From Ignavibacteria bacterium (GTDB lineage Bacteria > Bacteroidota > Ignavibacteria > Tepidaquicellales > Tepidaquicellaceae): a stretch of 64,000 bases of DNA. The stretch covers positions 372,001-436,000 of the forward strand of contig JBAZNU010000001.1 of the NCBI GenBank assembly GCA_041649015.1, given 5' to 3'. The translations under genes and the position numbers were made by a program. Numbering within the stretch: position 1 is the stretch's first letter; every line of letters starts with the position of its first letter. Below the pieces are notes generated by a model, which was given only the letters and a program-made list of their open reading frames with translations, searched no databases and was not told the origin of the DNA. Below, one piece after another: positions 8,252 to 16,530 of this stretch.

Positions 8252-9019
8252 ATGGCAATTATAAACAAAAAAATTCTCGGTTCGCCTGCTGGAAAAGTCG
8301 GCGATGTAGTGTTCAAAAATAATCGCGGTACTATTTATTCTTCAAGTAAACCCGCTAAATACAAAAAGACAAAGTCTGTTCCGCTTATCAAAAATCGGAA
8401 AACATTTACTCAACGTGCAGGTTTTTGTAAGTTTCTTATAAAGTCAAAGCTTATTAAAAACATCTGGAATTATTCTGACCTGCCCGGTTTCTATCCTTAC
8501 CACCGTATTTTCAAATACAATTATAAATATATAACTATAAACGATATCTCCGATCAGGCAAGTATTCTCCCCGAAAACTTCAGCATCCGTTTTAGTAATT
8601 TTTATATCAGCGATAATTCGTTTTCCTATGATTTCTTGCCGTCACAACAGTTTATCGAAAAGATGAATGGTACTCTCGTGTTTGTCGCTTTCCTATACAT
8701 GAATACCCCCGTTGATACTGGCTCTGAGAAAAAAGATTGTATGATTCTCCTCGTTAAAGAAGCACCCGGTTATATTATCGTACCGGACCAATATAACCAC
8801 TTTGAATTTTCTTATGACGATTCTCCTTTTTCTGTCGTGAATAACTTTCAAAAAGTTATGGCATTTCCGGCTATTATATCAATAAACGAAGGTAATAAGT
8901 ATGAATGGTGCAGCGGAAAATGCGAGTACATTAAAGGCACAAAGCCTCAGCCCGCTCCTGAAGCGCCTCAACAGAATACACAAACAAAAACTCCTTACAA
9001 CTCAATTATAATCAAATGA
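8252..9019 (+). CDS. DUF6266-like protein, copy 1 of 3
   Basis: The 255-residue protein begins MAIINKKILGSPAGKVGDVV, followed by FKNNRGTIYSSSKPAKYK. The same layout (short polar start, G-x-x-(S/A)GKxG(D/E)xVF, a charged loop, then a (K/R)P..YKxG-like segment and an arginine/phenylalanine motif) recurs in the genes at 55887 and 56978. It resembles the N-terminus of DUF6266 proteins of Bacteroidota, which have no known function. The rest of the chain is divergent, probably beta-rich, and ends in a Pro/Gln-rich tail. No signal peptide is seen. A five-copy 11-bp repeat lies just upstream. It abuts the convergent DUF389 gene with no gap. Confidence 0.55.
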   Translation: MAIINKKILGSPAGKVGDVVFKNNRGTIYSSSKPAKYKKTKSVPLIKNRKTFTQRAGFCKFLIKSKLIKNIWNYSDLPGFYPYHRIFKYNYKYITINDISDQASILPENFSIRFSNFYISDNSFSYDFLPSQQFIEKMNGTLVFVAFLYMNTPVDTGSEKKDCMILLVKEAPGYIIVPDQYNHFEFSYDDSPFSVVNNFQKVMAFPAIISINEGNKYEWCSGKCEYIKGTKPQPAPEAPQQNTQTKTPYNSIIIK

Positions 9020-10339
9020 TTATTTGTAAATTATATTAAGTGTGTCGTTGTTTGTTTTAAACTTTATATATTTTTCCAGTTTGTCCTTGTCTGAGCTGCT
9101 CAAAATCTCATTCTTTCTTTTCGATAAGGTGAGCGTCAGCGAGGGTATGCTGTCTCCAAGATACTTAATATCCGTAATAGATGGATAAAGCATGCTCATT
9201 TCAAGTGCTAATTTATTCGTTCGAAGCGAATCTTTGAGATTAATAACATTATCCTTTTCGAGTTTTTTAACTCTCTCCTCAAGCAAACTTTTATCGTTTA
9301 ATAATGCCTCCAGCTTGTCCCCGATATCTGTATCAATCCTGTTTTCTATCGATTCAATTTTTTCCGCCTGATCTAAATGTTGAAGACGTAATACAATAGA
9401 ACCAAAATCAGAGTTAAGATTTTGTCTAAGAGTGTCTTCTTCTCCGATCCTATAAACATTACCTGTATAAAATATCCTTAGAGTCATTGTCGTATCGGAT
9501 TTTATAAGTTTCCAGTTTAATACGTTGCGGTTTTTGTCATCAAAATTTTGTGATATTATTGTTTTTAATCTTTTCTGTTCGTTAGCATCTTTAATTATTC
9601 TGTAGAATATTACGGCACTGGGTATTGATACGATAAGCACAAAAAGCCATATCACTCGTCGTATCTTTGCTTTCACAGTATTATCTAAATATTTCTTTAC
9701 CGGAAACTTTAAGTATCTTACAATTAGCACCGCCGATAGACTTATAAACACAGCGTTTATAAAGAATAAATAAAACGCTCCTCCGAAAATATATGGGTTT
9801 CCGCTGGCAATCCCAAAACCTGCAGTGCATATTGGGGGCATAAGTGCCGTAGCTATAGCTACACCGGGTATCGATGTTGCCAATCCTCTTCGCGTTCCCG
9901 CAACGATTCCTGCAATACCTCCAAAGAATGCAATGCCTATATCAAGTAGTGTAGGTGTTGTCCTCGCTATCAATTCATTCGTAGCTGAACCAAGCGGTGT
10001 TAGTATGAAATATAAAGTACTGATAAAAAGACTCAATAATATAGCAAACACAAATTCTTTCATCGATGCTATCAACAATTCTTTATCATATATACCTACA
10101 CTCAGCCCCACACCAAGTATCGGCGACATTAATGGAGATATAAGCATAGCACCAATAATCACCGCCGGTGAGTTCGTGTCAAGCCCTATCGATGCTAGTA
10201 TTGCCGAACTCACTAAATACCATAAGTTCGCACCTTTTATGTATATGCTGCCCTTTAAATTGCTTATTGCATACTCTTTGTCGCTGTCTGTCCTGATGTT
10301 AACAGCACTTATAAGCCACCTGAAAGTAAATTTGTTCAT
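9020..10339 (-). CDS. DUF389 family membrane protein
   Basis: The 439-residue protein has about six membrane segments in residues 35-245. They carry the hallmark DUF389 stretches: SPAVIIGAMLISPLMSPILG near residue 57, FFGGIAGIVAGTRRG near 138 and GVAIATALMPPICTAGFGIA near 158. The last 200 residues are soluble and partly coiled (LEALLNDKSLLEERVKKLEKDN). DUF389 proteins are inner-membrane proteins of unknown transport or sensing role. The gene is divergent from arsR, whose promoter operator lies about 100 bases upstream. There is no evidence linking it to arsenic. Confidence 0.9.
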   Translation of the reverse strand: MNKFTFRWLISAVNIRTDSDKEYAISNLKGSIYIKGANLWYLVSSAILASIGLDTNSPAVIIGAMLISPLMSPILGVGLSVGIYDKELLIASMKEFVFAILLSLFISTLYFILTPLGSATNELIARTTPTLLDIGIAFFGGIAGIVAGTRRGLATSIPGVAIATALMPPICTAGFGIASGNPYIFGGAFYLFFINAVFISLSAVLIVRYLKFPVKKYLDNTVKAKIRRVIWLFVLIVSIPSAVIFYRIIKDANEQKRLKTIISQNFDDKNRNVLNWKLIKSDTTMTLRIFYTGNVYRIGEEDTLRQNLNSDFGSIVLRLQHLDQAEKIESIENRIDTDIGDKLEALLNDKSLLEERVKKLEKDNVINLKDSLRTNKLALEMSMLYPSITDIKYLGDSIPSLTLTLSKRKNEILSSSDKDKLEKYIKFKTNNDTLNIIYK

Positions 10340-10440
10340 GCTTCTAAAATATACAATTTATTATTTACATTAAATAAAAATATAAGCACATTAATCTTTC
10401 AACATAATATTTAATCTTTAAAACCCCTTGATTATTACTT

Positions 10441-10470
10441 TTATCATTTCTATATTTAACGAAATGATAA
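10441..10470 (+). promoter_or_regulatory. ArsR operator, arsR promoter
   Basis: A perfect palindrome with 10-bp arms, TTATCATTTC and GAAATGATAA, around a 10-bp AT-rich spacer, ends 6 bases before the arsR start. The same arms recur between arsR and arsM, so an autoregulatory operator is the natural reading. Confidence 0.85.
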
Positions 10471-10476
10471 TACTAT

Positions 10477-10821
10477 ATGCTTAATAAACAAGAACAGATT
10501 TTTAAAGCTCTTTCCGATAGCAGTAGGATAAGAATTATTAAAATGCTGCAGAGAAAGCCGCTTTGTGTATGTGAAATACGCGAAATTCTTAATCTTGCAA
10601 CATCCACCGTCTCAAAACATCTTAGCATTCTCCGTGAAGCAGGACTAATAGTGGACTGGAAAGACGGGAAATGGATAAATTATAAAATTAATCCGGCACC
10701 TGACTCCCTTGCTTCAAATGCACTGCTTTATATTCAGATGCAAATTGAAGATGATTCTACTATAAAAAATGATAGAAAGAAAATTATGGGGGTCGATAGA
10801 AACATTTTGTGCTGTAACTAA
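10477..10821 (+). CDS. arsR: ArsR-type arsenite-responsive repressor
   Basis: The 114-residue protein is a SmtB/ArsR winged helix: KALSDSSRIRIIKMLQ, the metal-binding LCVCEI motif (Cys30 and Cys32), the recognition helix region LATSTVSKHLSILREAGLI, and the wing WKDGKWINYKIN. The CVC pair is the classical ArsR arsenite/antimonite site. An additional CysCys near the C-terminus (NILCCN) could add ligands. Binding As(III) should release it from the two palindromes at 10441 and 10826, inducing arsM and the genes beyond. It is the first gene of a same-strand arsenic cluster. Confidence 0.95.
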   Translation: MLNKQEQIFKALSDSSRIRIIKMLQRKPLCVCEIREILNLATSTVSKHLSILREAGLIVDWKDGKWINYKINPAPDSLASNALLYIQMQIEDDSTIKNDRKKIMGVDRNILCCN

Positions 10822-10825
10822 TTTG

Positions 10826-10855
10826 GTTTCATTTCGTTTAATATAGAAATGAAAC
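10826..10855 (+). promoter_or_regulatory. Second ArsR operator, arsM promoter
   Basis: Arms GTTTCATTTC and GAAATGAAAC are a perfect 10-bp inverted repeat around the 10-bp spacer GTTTAATATA, 37 bases before arsM. The inner ATTTC/GAAAT and the spacer length match the arsR operator; the spacer is close to its reverse complement. Confidence 0.85.
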
Positions 10856-10891
10856 TAATTAACACTTTATTTAAAAATTAATTATTGCAAT

Positions 10892-11731
10892 ATGGAAAAC
10901 TCAAATGAATTAAAAAATCTTGTAAAGGAAAAATACGCCGAAATAGCAAACCAGTCAAAGACAGTAAATGAAGCTTCGTGCTGCGGTGTTGGCAGTTGCT
11001 CTGGTGTTGATTACACGGTCTTCTCCGAAGACTATTCGAAACTTAAAGGTTACAATCCCGATGCTGACCTCGGTCTTGGATGCGGACTTCCTACCGAGTT
11101 CGCACTCATTAAAGAAGGCAACGTCGTTATTGACCTCGGCTCTGGCGCTGGCAACGATGCTTTCGTTGCACGAGCAATAACCGGAGAAAAGGGCAAAGTT
11201 ATCGGTATCGATTTCACTGACGAGATGATTAATAAGGCACGTGATAATGCAGATAAACTTGGCTTCCATAACGTTGAATTTAGATTTGGCGATATTGAGA
11301 AGATGCCTGTAGCAGCAAATAAAGCCGATGTTATCATTAGCAACTGCGTACTTAATCTCGTCCCTGATAAAGTAAAAGCCTTTCAAGAAATCTTTAGAGT
11401 GCTTAAACAGAGCGGACATTTTTCTGTTTCCGATATTGTCGCATCAGGTGAACTTCCTGCTTCAATTAAATCTGGTGCCGAACTTTATGCTGGTTGCGTT
11501 TCAGGCGCCATAAAGAAAGAAGAATACCTTGATATAATTCAAAAAACCGGATTCGAAAACATAAGAATACAAAAGGAAAGAGTTATTGCAATCCCTGATA
11601 ATATCTATTTGAAGTTCATTTCAGAAGAGGAACTGAAAAAGTTTAAAGAATCAGGTGTAAACCTCATCAGCATAAATGTCTATGCTGATAAACCAAAGTC
11701 TTGCTGTGAACCAGGCAGCGGATGCTGTTAA
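10892..11731 (+). CDS. arsM: Arsenite S-adenosylmethionine methyltransferase
   Basis: The 279-residue protein methylates As(III) with SAM, giving mono- to trimethyl arsenicals, in the cytoplasm. It has the SAM-binding loop VIDLGSGAGNDA (about residues 79-90), IGIDFTDEM, and the conserved ArsM cysteines Cys64 (GLGCG), Cys152 (SNCVLNL) and Cys202 (YAGCVSG) that coordinate arsenic. An N-terminal CCGVGSC motif and C-terminal CC pairs (SCCEPGSGCC) are further candidate metal ligands. It follows arsR with its own operator copy. Repeat-rich DNA of 150 bases separates it from arsC. Confidence 0.95.
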   Translation: MENSNELKNLVKEKYAEIANQSKTVNEASCCGVGSCSGVDYTVFSEDYSKLKGYNPDADLGLGCGLPTEFALIKEGNVVIDLGSGAGNDAFVARAITGEKGKVIGIDFTDEMINKARDNADKLGFHNVEFRFGDIEKMPVAANKADVIISNCVLNLVPDKVKAFQEIFRVLKQSGHFSVSDIVASGELPASIKSGAELYAGCVSGAIKKEEYLDIIQKTGFENIRIQKERVIAIPDNIYLKFISEEELKKFKESGVNLISINVYADKPKSCCEPGSGCC

Positions 11732-11739
11732 GCTAATGC

Positions 11740-11878
11740 AAACATCTTCCTAGCGGAAGGTAACGCAAGCATCTTGCTTGCAGATTGATAATAATAAAAT
11801 CCCGTAGGGATTATATATCGGTAAGCAGCAAAGTTTGTTAAAACATTTTTAAAATCCCGTAGGGATTATATATCGGTA
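11740..11878. repeat. Dispersed palindromic (REP-like) repeats between arsM and arsC
   Basis: Two copies of AAAATCCCGTAGGGATTATA followed by TATCGGTA lie at about 11797-11823 and 11851-11877. They are preceded by a TAACGCAAGCATCTTGCTTGC hairpin-type repeat at about 11761-11781. The CCGTAGG-centred hairpin is related to the GCGTAGCG and GCCGTAGG elements at 57.8-58.2 kb. Confidence 0.75.
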
Positions 11879-11880
11879 GT

Positions 11881-12306
11881 ATGAACAAAACCAAAATATT
11901 ATTCGTCTGCATACACAACAGCGCCAGAAGCCAGATGGCAGAAGCTTTTGTGAATGCATGCCACGGCGATAAATTCTATGCCGAAAGTGCAGGACTCGAA
12001 CCCGGTACCCTTAATCCTTTAGTCGTTAAGTCAATGTCAGAAATCGGCATAGATATATCAAAGAATCTGACAAAGGACGTCTTCACTTTCTTTAAAGAAG
12101 GAAGATTGTATGACTATGTAATAACCGTATGCGACGAGGCTTCAGGACAAAGATGTCCCATATTCCCTGGGGCACTGAAGACAATCAACTGGTCTTTCAA
12201 AGACCCTTCTGCTCTCATTGGAAACGAAAACGATAAGTTAATTAAGATTGCTTCTATTAGAGACAGCATAAAGAAAAAGATTAACGAATTTCTGAAAACT
12301 TTATAA
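11881..12306 (+). CDS. arsC: Arsenate reductase, thioredoxin-coupled LMW-phosphatase type
   Basis: The 141-residue protein has the P-loop FVCIHNSARSQMAE (CX5R type, Cys10 and Arg16) and the two further redox cysteines of this class (ITVCDEASGQRCP, Cys84 and Cys92). It reduces As(V) to As(III) through a cysteine relay and is recycled by thioredoxin, which fits the thioredoxin-like gene immediately downstream. Its product is then a substrate for Acr3 efflux or ArsM methylation. The ATG directly follows a REP-like repeat that ends two bases upstream. Confidence 0.95.
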   Translation: MNKTKILFVCIHNSARSQMAEAFVNACHGDKFYAESAGLEPGTLNPLVVKSMSEIGIDISKNLTKDVFTFFKEGRLYDYVITVCDEASGQRCPIFPGALKTINWSFKDPSALIGNENDKLIKIASIRDSIKKKINEFLKTL

Positions 12307-12314
12307 AGATTATT

Positions 12315-12554
12315 ATGCTTGAAATAAAAGTGCTCGGTACGGGCTGTGCAAGATGCAAAGAGCTCGAAAGAATGTGTTTTGATACAGCCGCAGAAAACAA
12401 CATAACCGCTGATATTAAGAAAGTTACTGATTTAAAGGAAATTATGGCTTACGGTATTATGCAGACTCCCGGTCTTGTTATTAACGGAGTTGTAAAACTT
12501 AGTGGTAAACTCCCGACAAAGAGTACACTTCTTCAGTGGATGAAAGAGCAGTGA
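12315..12554 (+). CDS. Small thioredoxin-fold protein with CARC motif
   Basis: The 79-residue protein matches the 'redox-active disulfide protein 2' type of mini-thioredoxin: KVLGTGCARCKELE (Cys11, Cys14) and the cis-Pro segment GIMQTPGLVINGVV. It has no signal peptide. It sits 8 bases after arsC, so it is a good candidate for the electron donor that recycles ArsC, or for a thiol partner of the permease that follows. A second copy of the family is at 15168. Function is inferred from context. Confidence 0.85.
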   Translation: MLEIKVLGTGCARCKELERMCFDTAAENNITADIKKVTDLKEIMAYGIMQTPGLVINGVVKLSGKLPTKSTLLQWMKEQ

Positions 12555-12602
12555 CACGTGACTCAAGAGCCGTGAATTAGTGACGGGTAAGCCGTTAATC
12601 GG
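12545..12602 (+). repeat. Heptad repeat words inside the ars operon
   Basis: The sequence from the end of the thioredoxin gene into the permease start is made of words such as GAGCA, GTGACAC, GTGACTC, AAGAGCC and GTGACGG. These are degenerate members of the family at 1044 and 1492. The array supplies the last codons of one gene and the GTG start codon of the next. Confidence 0.7.
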
Positions 12603-13668
12603 GAAGAAAAATTTATTTTATTACAACAATATTTTGGATAAAAATACGAAGAGCTTTAAAAATAATATCTGGTTTGCAGCATTATTAATTGTCTTATGGT
12701 TTTTAATCTACTTTAATCTTGAAAGACTTTCTGCTTTATTCAACGATTTTTCGGGGTTATCGTCAGTAAAAGAAGGTTATGCAAGAGGAGTTGAATTCTT
12801 TGTTTACGAAGTTCCAAAAGTATTATTGCTTCTAACACTGATTGTTTTCGTCATGGGTATCGTAAGAACATTCTTCTCCCCCGAAAAAACACGTGCTTTG
12901 CTCGAAAAGAAATCTCTATTCCTTGGTAATGTTCTTGCCTCTGTACTCGGTATTTTTACTCCGTTCTGTTCATGTTCCGCTGTACCCTTATTCATTGGCT
13001 TTGTTGAAGCAGGCGTTCCGCTTGGCGTCACGCTTTCATTCCTCATTGCAGCACCGATGATTAATGAAATAGCAGTAGTACTTCTTTTCGGATTATTCGG
13101 CTGGCAGACAGCTGTCATATACGTATCAATGGGGTTATTAATAGCTATTGTTTCCGGATATATTATTGGCAGACTCAAACTCGAAAAATACGTAGAAGAA
13201 TGGGTGTATGAAATAAAAAGCGGTAAACATGAATCAGTAGAAGAAAAAATTCAATTGCAGGATAGAATTGAAAGCGGATACACAGCAGTAAGGGAAATCG
13301 TCGGTAAAGTATGGCTATATATCATCATTGGTGTAGGCGTCGGTGCGGGGGCACATGGATACGTTCCCGAAGACTTCATGGCAAGCATCATGGGAAAAGA
13401 TGCTTGGTGGTCGGTTCCTCTTTCAGTTTTAATCGGCATTCCTTTGTACTCTAATGCAGCAGGTATAATTCCAATAGTATCGGTTCTGATAGAAAAAGGT
13501 GCTTCGCTCGGTACTGCACTCGCATTCATGATGTCAGTAATTGCTTTATCGCTTCCCGAAGCTATCATTCTGAAAAAAGTTTTAAAAATTCAAATGATTT
13601 TTATATTCTTTGGTATTGTGGGTGCCGGTATAATGCTTGTTGGATTTATTTTTAATATAATATATTAA
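12580..13668 (+). CDS. ArsP/DUF318-type permease (SO_0444 family)
   Basis: The 362-residue membrane protein has about eight hydrophobic segments and the family signature GIFTPFCSCSAVPLFIG (Cys130, Cys132), followed by GVTLSFLIAAPMINEIAVV and the second-half repeat IPLYSNAAGIIPI. ArsP_1 (PF03773) permeases export trivalent organoarsenicals in characterised cases; with ArsM upstream, export of methylated arsenic is plausible. Only GTG at 12580 gives a conventional start, and it lies in repeat sequence, so the first 10-20 residues are doubtful. No ATG occurs before residue 92. The stop abuts acr3. Confidence 0.9.
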   Translation: MTGKPLIGKKNLFYYNNILDKNTKSFKNNIWFAALLIVLWFLIYFNLERLSALFNDFSGLSSVKEGYARGVEFFVYEVPKVLLLLTLIVFVMGIVRTFFSPEKTRALLEKKSLFLGNVLASVLGIFTPFCSCSAVPLFIGFVEAGVPLGVTLSFLIAAPMINEIAVVLLFGLFGWQTAVIYVSMGLLIAIVSGYIIGRLKLEKYVEEWVYEIKSGKHESVEEKIQLQDRIESGYTAVREIVGKVWLYIIIGVGVGAGAHGYVPEDFMASIMGKDAWWSVPLSVLIGIPLYSNAAGIIPIVSVLIEKGASLGTALAFMMSVIALSLPEAIILKKVLKIQMIFIFFGIVGAGIMLVGFIFNIIY

Positions 13669-14751
13669 ATGGAAAAACTTACAAAGAAACTTTCGTTCTT
13701 GGACAGGTATCTTACTCTCTGGATATTTGCTGCTATGTTTGTTGCAGTATTGACGGGGTACTTGTTTCCGGGTATTGTTGACTTCTGGAATCAATTTCAG
13801 TCAGGAACTACTAACATCCCGATTGCAATCGGACTTATTCTGATGATGTACCCGCCTCTTGCAAAAGTAAGGTATGAAGACCTCGGTAAAGTGTTCCGTA
13901 ATTTCAAAGTGCTCGCTCTGTCTCTCGTTCAGAACTGGATAATCGGTCCCCTGCTTATGTTCTTTCTTGCTATAATATTCCTGCAGGATTATCCTCATTA
14001 TATGGCAGGCTTGATACTGATAGGTCTTGCACGATGCATTGCAATGGTTATAGTTTGGAACGAACTTGCAAAAGGGGATACAGAATATGCCGCAGGTCTC
14101 GTAGCATTCAATTCCGTCTTTCAGGTTCTTTTCTTTTCCGTTTATGCATATTTATTTTTGACCGTTCTTCCAAATCTGTTCGGGCTTACTTCATTTACGG
14201 TTAACGTAACTATAGGTCAGATTGCGGAAAGCGTCTTTATTTACCTCGGCATTCCTTTTATTGCAGGATTTCTGACACGGTTAATACTCGTAAAGATGAA
14301 AGGAAAAGACTGGTATCACAATAAATTCATTCCAAAAATAAGTCCGATAACTTTAATAGCTTTGCTCTTCACAATTTTTGTAATGTTTTCGTTTAAAGGC
14401 GAGACCATTATTAAAATTCCGCTGGATGTCATACGTATTGCAATTCCATTGATTATTTACTTTGTCATAATGTTCTTCGTTTCATTCTTCATGGGAAAGA
14501 AGGTCGGCGCTGATTATTCAAAAACGGCGACGTTGTCGTTTACTGCCGCAAGCAATAACTTCGAACTTGCTATCGCCGTCGCAGTTGCCGTGTTTACCAT
14601 AAACTCAGGAGAAGCATTCGCCGCAGTTATTGGACCACTTGTCGAAGTACCGGTGCTGATAGCTTTGGTAAATGTTTCATTGTGGCTTCAGAGAAAGTAT
14701 TTCCAAAATGCAGAAAAAGGCGATATTAAACCACCGGACTTATGCCCTTAA
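13669..14751 (+). CDS. acr3: ACR3-type arsenite efflux transporter
   Basis: The 360-residue, ten-segment membrane protein has the ACR3 signatures PLAKVRYEDLGKVFRNFK, LVQNWIIGPLLMFFLA, and LARCIAMVIVWNELAKGD with the essential Cys123, plus TAASNNFELAIAVAVAVF in the second half. It expels As(OH)3 across the inner membrane, driven by the proton gradient. The ATG follows the permease stop codon directly, so translation is probably coupled. Length is normal for the family. Confidence 0.95.
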   Translation: MEKLTKKLSFLDRYLTLWIFAAMFVAVLTGYLFPGIVDFWNQFQSGTTNIPIAIGLILMMYPPLAKVRYEDLGKVFRNFKVLALSLVQNWIIGPLLMFFLAIIFLQDYPHYMAGLILIGLARCIAMVIVWNELAKGDTEYAAGLVAFNSVFQVLFFSVYAYLFLTVLPNLFGLTSFTVNVTIGQIAESVFIYLGIPFIAGFLTRLILVKMKGKDWYHNKFIPKISPITLIALLFTIFVMFSFKGETIIKIPLDVIRIAIPLIIYFVIMFFVSFFMGKKVGADYSKTATLSFTAASNNFELAIAVAVAVFTINSGEAFAAVIGPLVEVPVLIALVNVSLWLQRKYFQNAEKGDIKPPDLCP

Positions 14752-14769
14752 CTTTATAATTATTTTAAG

Positions 14770-15171
14770 ATGAAAAAATTTGTTATAATATTTCTGTTGA
14801 GTTTGATTTTTGTTTCATGTCAGAAGGAAAAATTTGTCGGTACAAATGATGTTATTTATAAAGTTTACTATTTCCACCCGACCACAAGATGTGAAAGCTG
14901 TATAAACATTGAAAACTTTACTAAAGAACTCGTTACTACAAAGTATTCTTCCCCTCTTCCGATGAAGTATGAATCACTGAACATTGAAGACAAAGAAAAC
15001 GAACATTTCAGAAAAGACTTTAATCTTAAATTTGGCTCTGTTGTAATAACAAAGTATAATAAAGGACAGGTTGAAAAGTACAAGAATCTCGATAGTATCT
15101 GGTCATACAGCGACAATAAGTTTAACTTTTTCAAGTACGCTGACAGTGAAATTCAGGCTTTTTTAAAATGA
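14770..15171 (+). CDS. ArsF-like thioredoxin-fold lipoprotein
   Basis: The 133-residue protein has a lipoprotein signal (IIFLLSLIFVSC, Cys17) and a thioredoxin-like core starting VYYFHPTTRCESCINIENF (CESC, Cys41 and Cys44). This matches proteins annotated as ArsF-family nitrophenyl compound nitroreductase subunits, which recur in ars clusters; the name is historical and the role unproven. It should sit in the periplasm on a lipid anchor. Its stop overlaps the next gene by 4 bases (ATGA), so it is in the same operon. Likely role: periplasmic thiol redox, maintained by CcdA encoded downstream. Confidence 0.85.
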   Translation: MKKFVIIFLLSLIFVSCQKEKFVGTNDVIYKVYYFHPTTRCESCINIENFTKELVTTKYSSPLPMKYESLNIEDKENEHFRKDFNLKFGSVVITKYNKGQVEKYKNLDSIWSYSDNKFNFFKYADSEIQAFLK

Positions 15172-15407
15172 CTATAAAAATTCTCGGCAGCGGGTGCAGC
15201 AGATGTAACAAACTCTATAAGAGAGTAACAGAGGTAGTAAAAGAAAATAATATTCAGGCAGAAGTGATAAAATCAGACGATATAAAAGAATATGTAAAGT
15301 TCGGTATAATGATGACACCCGGTTTAGTGATTAATGAGAAGCTCGTATGTTCAATAAATGTTCCTTCAGAAAAAGATATACTTAAATATATTTATGAATA
15401 TTCTTAA
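15168..15407 (+). CDS. Small thioredoxin-fold protein with CSRC motif
   Basis: The 79-residue paralogue of the gene at 12315 has KILGSGCSRCNKL (Cys10, Cys13) and FGIMMTPGLVINEK. It has no export signal. It overlaps the preceding lipoprotein gene by 4 bases and precedes another thioredoxin-type lipoprotein. It may pass electrons from cytoplasmic thiols toward CcdA or ArsC; this is inference from gene order. Confidence 0.85.
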   Translation: MTIKILGSGCSRCNKLYKRVTEVVKENNIQAEVIKSDDIKEYVKFGIMMTPGLVINEKLVCSINVPSEKDILKYIYEYS

Positions 15408-15422
15408 AATTAAATTTCCCTT

Positions 15423-15824
15423 ATGAAAAAACAGATTGTAGTATTATTGTTGATTGTTTTCACCATTATTTCATGCAAGAAAAGCAGTACAGAAAACACA
15501 CACGAAACAAGCGGTGTCGTGGGTAAAGATTCCGTTAAACATAAAATTGAATTTGTTGAACTCGGCTCTGTAAACTGCATTCCCTGCAAGAAGATGCAGC
15601 CAATCATGAAATCAATAGAGGAGAAATACAAAGGGCAGGTCAAGGTTACATTTCATGATGTATGGAAAGACGATGCTCCTGCTAAGAAATACGGAATACA
15701 ATTAATACCAACTCAGGTATTTCTGGATGCCAGCGGTAAAGAAATCATGCGGCACGAAGGCTTTTTCCCTGAAGAAGATATTGATAAGTTTTTTCAGTCT
15801 CAGGGCTTAACCTATAACAACTAA
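15423..15824 (+). CDS. Thioredoxin-fold lipoprotein with CIPC motif
   Basis: The 133-residue protein has a lipoprotein signal peptide (LLLIVFTIISC, Cys18), a short linker, then a complete thioredoxin domain: VELGSVNCIPCKKMQP (Cys52, Cys55), the Trp-containing VWKDDAPAKKYGI and the cis-Pro loop IQLIPTQVFLD. It is expected in the periplasm as a disulfide reductase. The next gene encodes CcdA, the usual membrane electron donor for such proteins, starting 4 bases after this stop. Confidence 0.9.
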   Translation: MKKQIVVLLLIVFTIISCKKSSTENTHETSGVVGKDSVKHKIEFVELGSVNCIPCKKMQPIMKSIEEKYKGQVKVTFHDVWKDDAPAKKYGIQLIPTQVFLDASGKEIMRHEGFFPEEDIDKFFQSQGLTYNN

Positions 15825-15828
15825 GCAA

Positions 15829-16530
15829 ATGGTAGATTCAATATTTGAATTTTTAAGCAGCGCTCTTTCGGGAAATGCATATACCGCTTTATTTGCTTCG
15901 TTTGGCTGGGGTATAATAAGCGTTTTATTAAGTCCGTGTCACCTCGCAAGCATTCCTCTGGTTGTAGGATTTATTAATTCTCAGGGAGAAATATCATACA
16001 AAAGAACTTTTAATATATCCCTGGTTTTTGGTATTGGCATACTTGTAACCATTGCTCTAATAGGAATAATTACTGCTATTGCCGGAAGATTATTAGGCGA
16101 TGTCGGAACCATAGGTAATTATTTAGTAGCAGTAGTGTTTTTTGTTGTCGGTTTATATTTAATGGATATTATTAAACTTCCATGGGATGGTGCAAGCATA
16201 AAGCCTACAAAACATAAAGGTATAACTGCTGCATTTATTCTTGGTTTATTATTCGGCATCGGACTTGGACCCTGTACATTTGCTTATATGGCTCCTGTAC
16301 TTGGAATTGTATTTCAGGTATCTAAAACAAATATACCGTACTCTGTCGCTTTGCTTCTTGCTTTTGGCGTAGGTCATATTTTGATTATTGTTGCTGCTGG
16401 TACCTTAACAAAGAAAGTTCAGCAGTACTTAAACTGGACAGAAAAATCTAAAGCATCAACTTACATTAAACGTATATGCGGAGTGCTTGTAATATTTGGC
16501 GGTATATACATGATTTATAACACATTCTAA
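15829..16530 (+). CDS. ccdA: CcdA/DsbD-type transmembrane thiol electron transporter
   Basis: The 233-residue protein has about six membrane segments and the two conserved membrane cysteines: LLSPCHLASIPL (Cys37) and GLGPCTFAYMAP (Cys149). It carries reducing equivalents from cytoplasmic thioredoxin to periplasmic thioredoxin-fold proteins. It is the last gene of the arsenic cluster and directly follows a periplasmic thioredoxin lipoprotein. I infer that the ars cluster carries its own reducing system, perhaps protecting periplasmic thiols from arsenite. The intergenic repeat region begins right after it. Confidence 0.9.
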   Translation: MVDSIFEFLSSALSGNAYTALFASFGWGIISVLLSPCHLASIPLVVGFINSQGEISYKRTFNISLVFGIGILVTIALIGIITAIAGRLLGDVGTIGNYLVAVVFFVVGLYLMDIIKLPWDGASIKPTKHKGITAAFILGLLFGIGLGPCTFAYMAPVLGIVFQVSKTNIPYSVALLLAFGVGHILIIVAAGTLTKKVQQYLNWTEKSKASTYIKRICGVLVIFGGIYMIYNTF

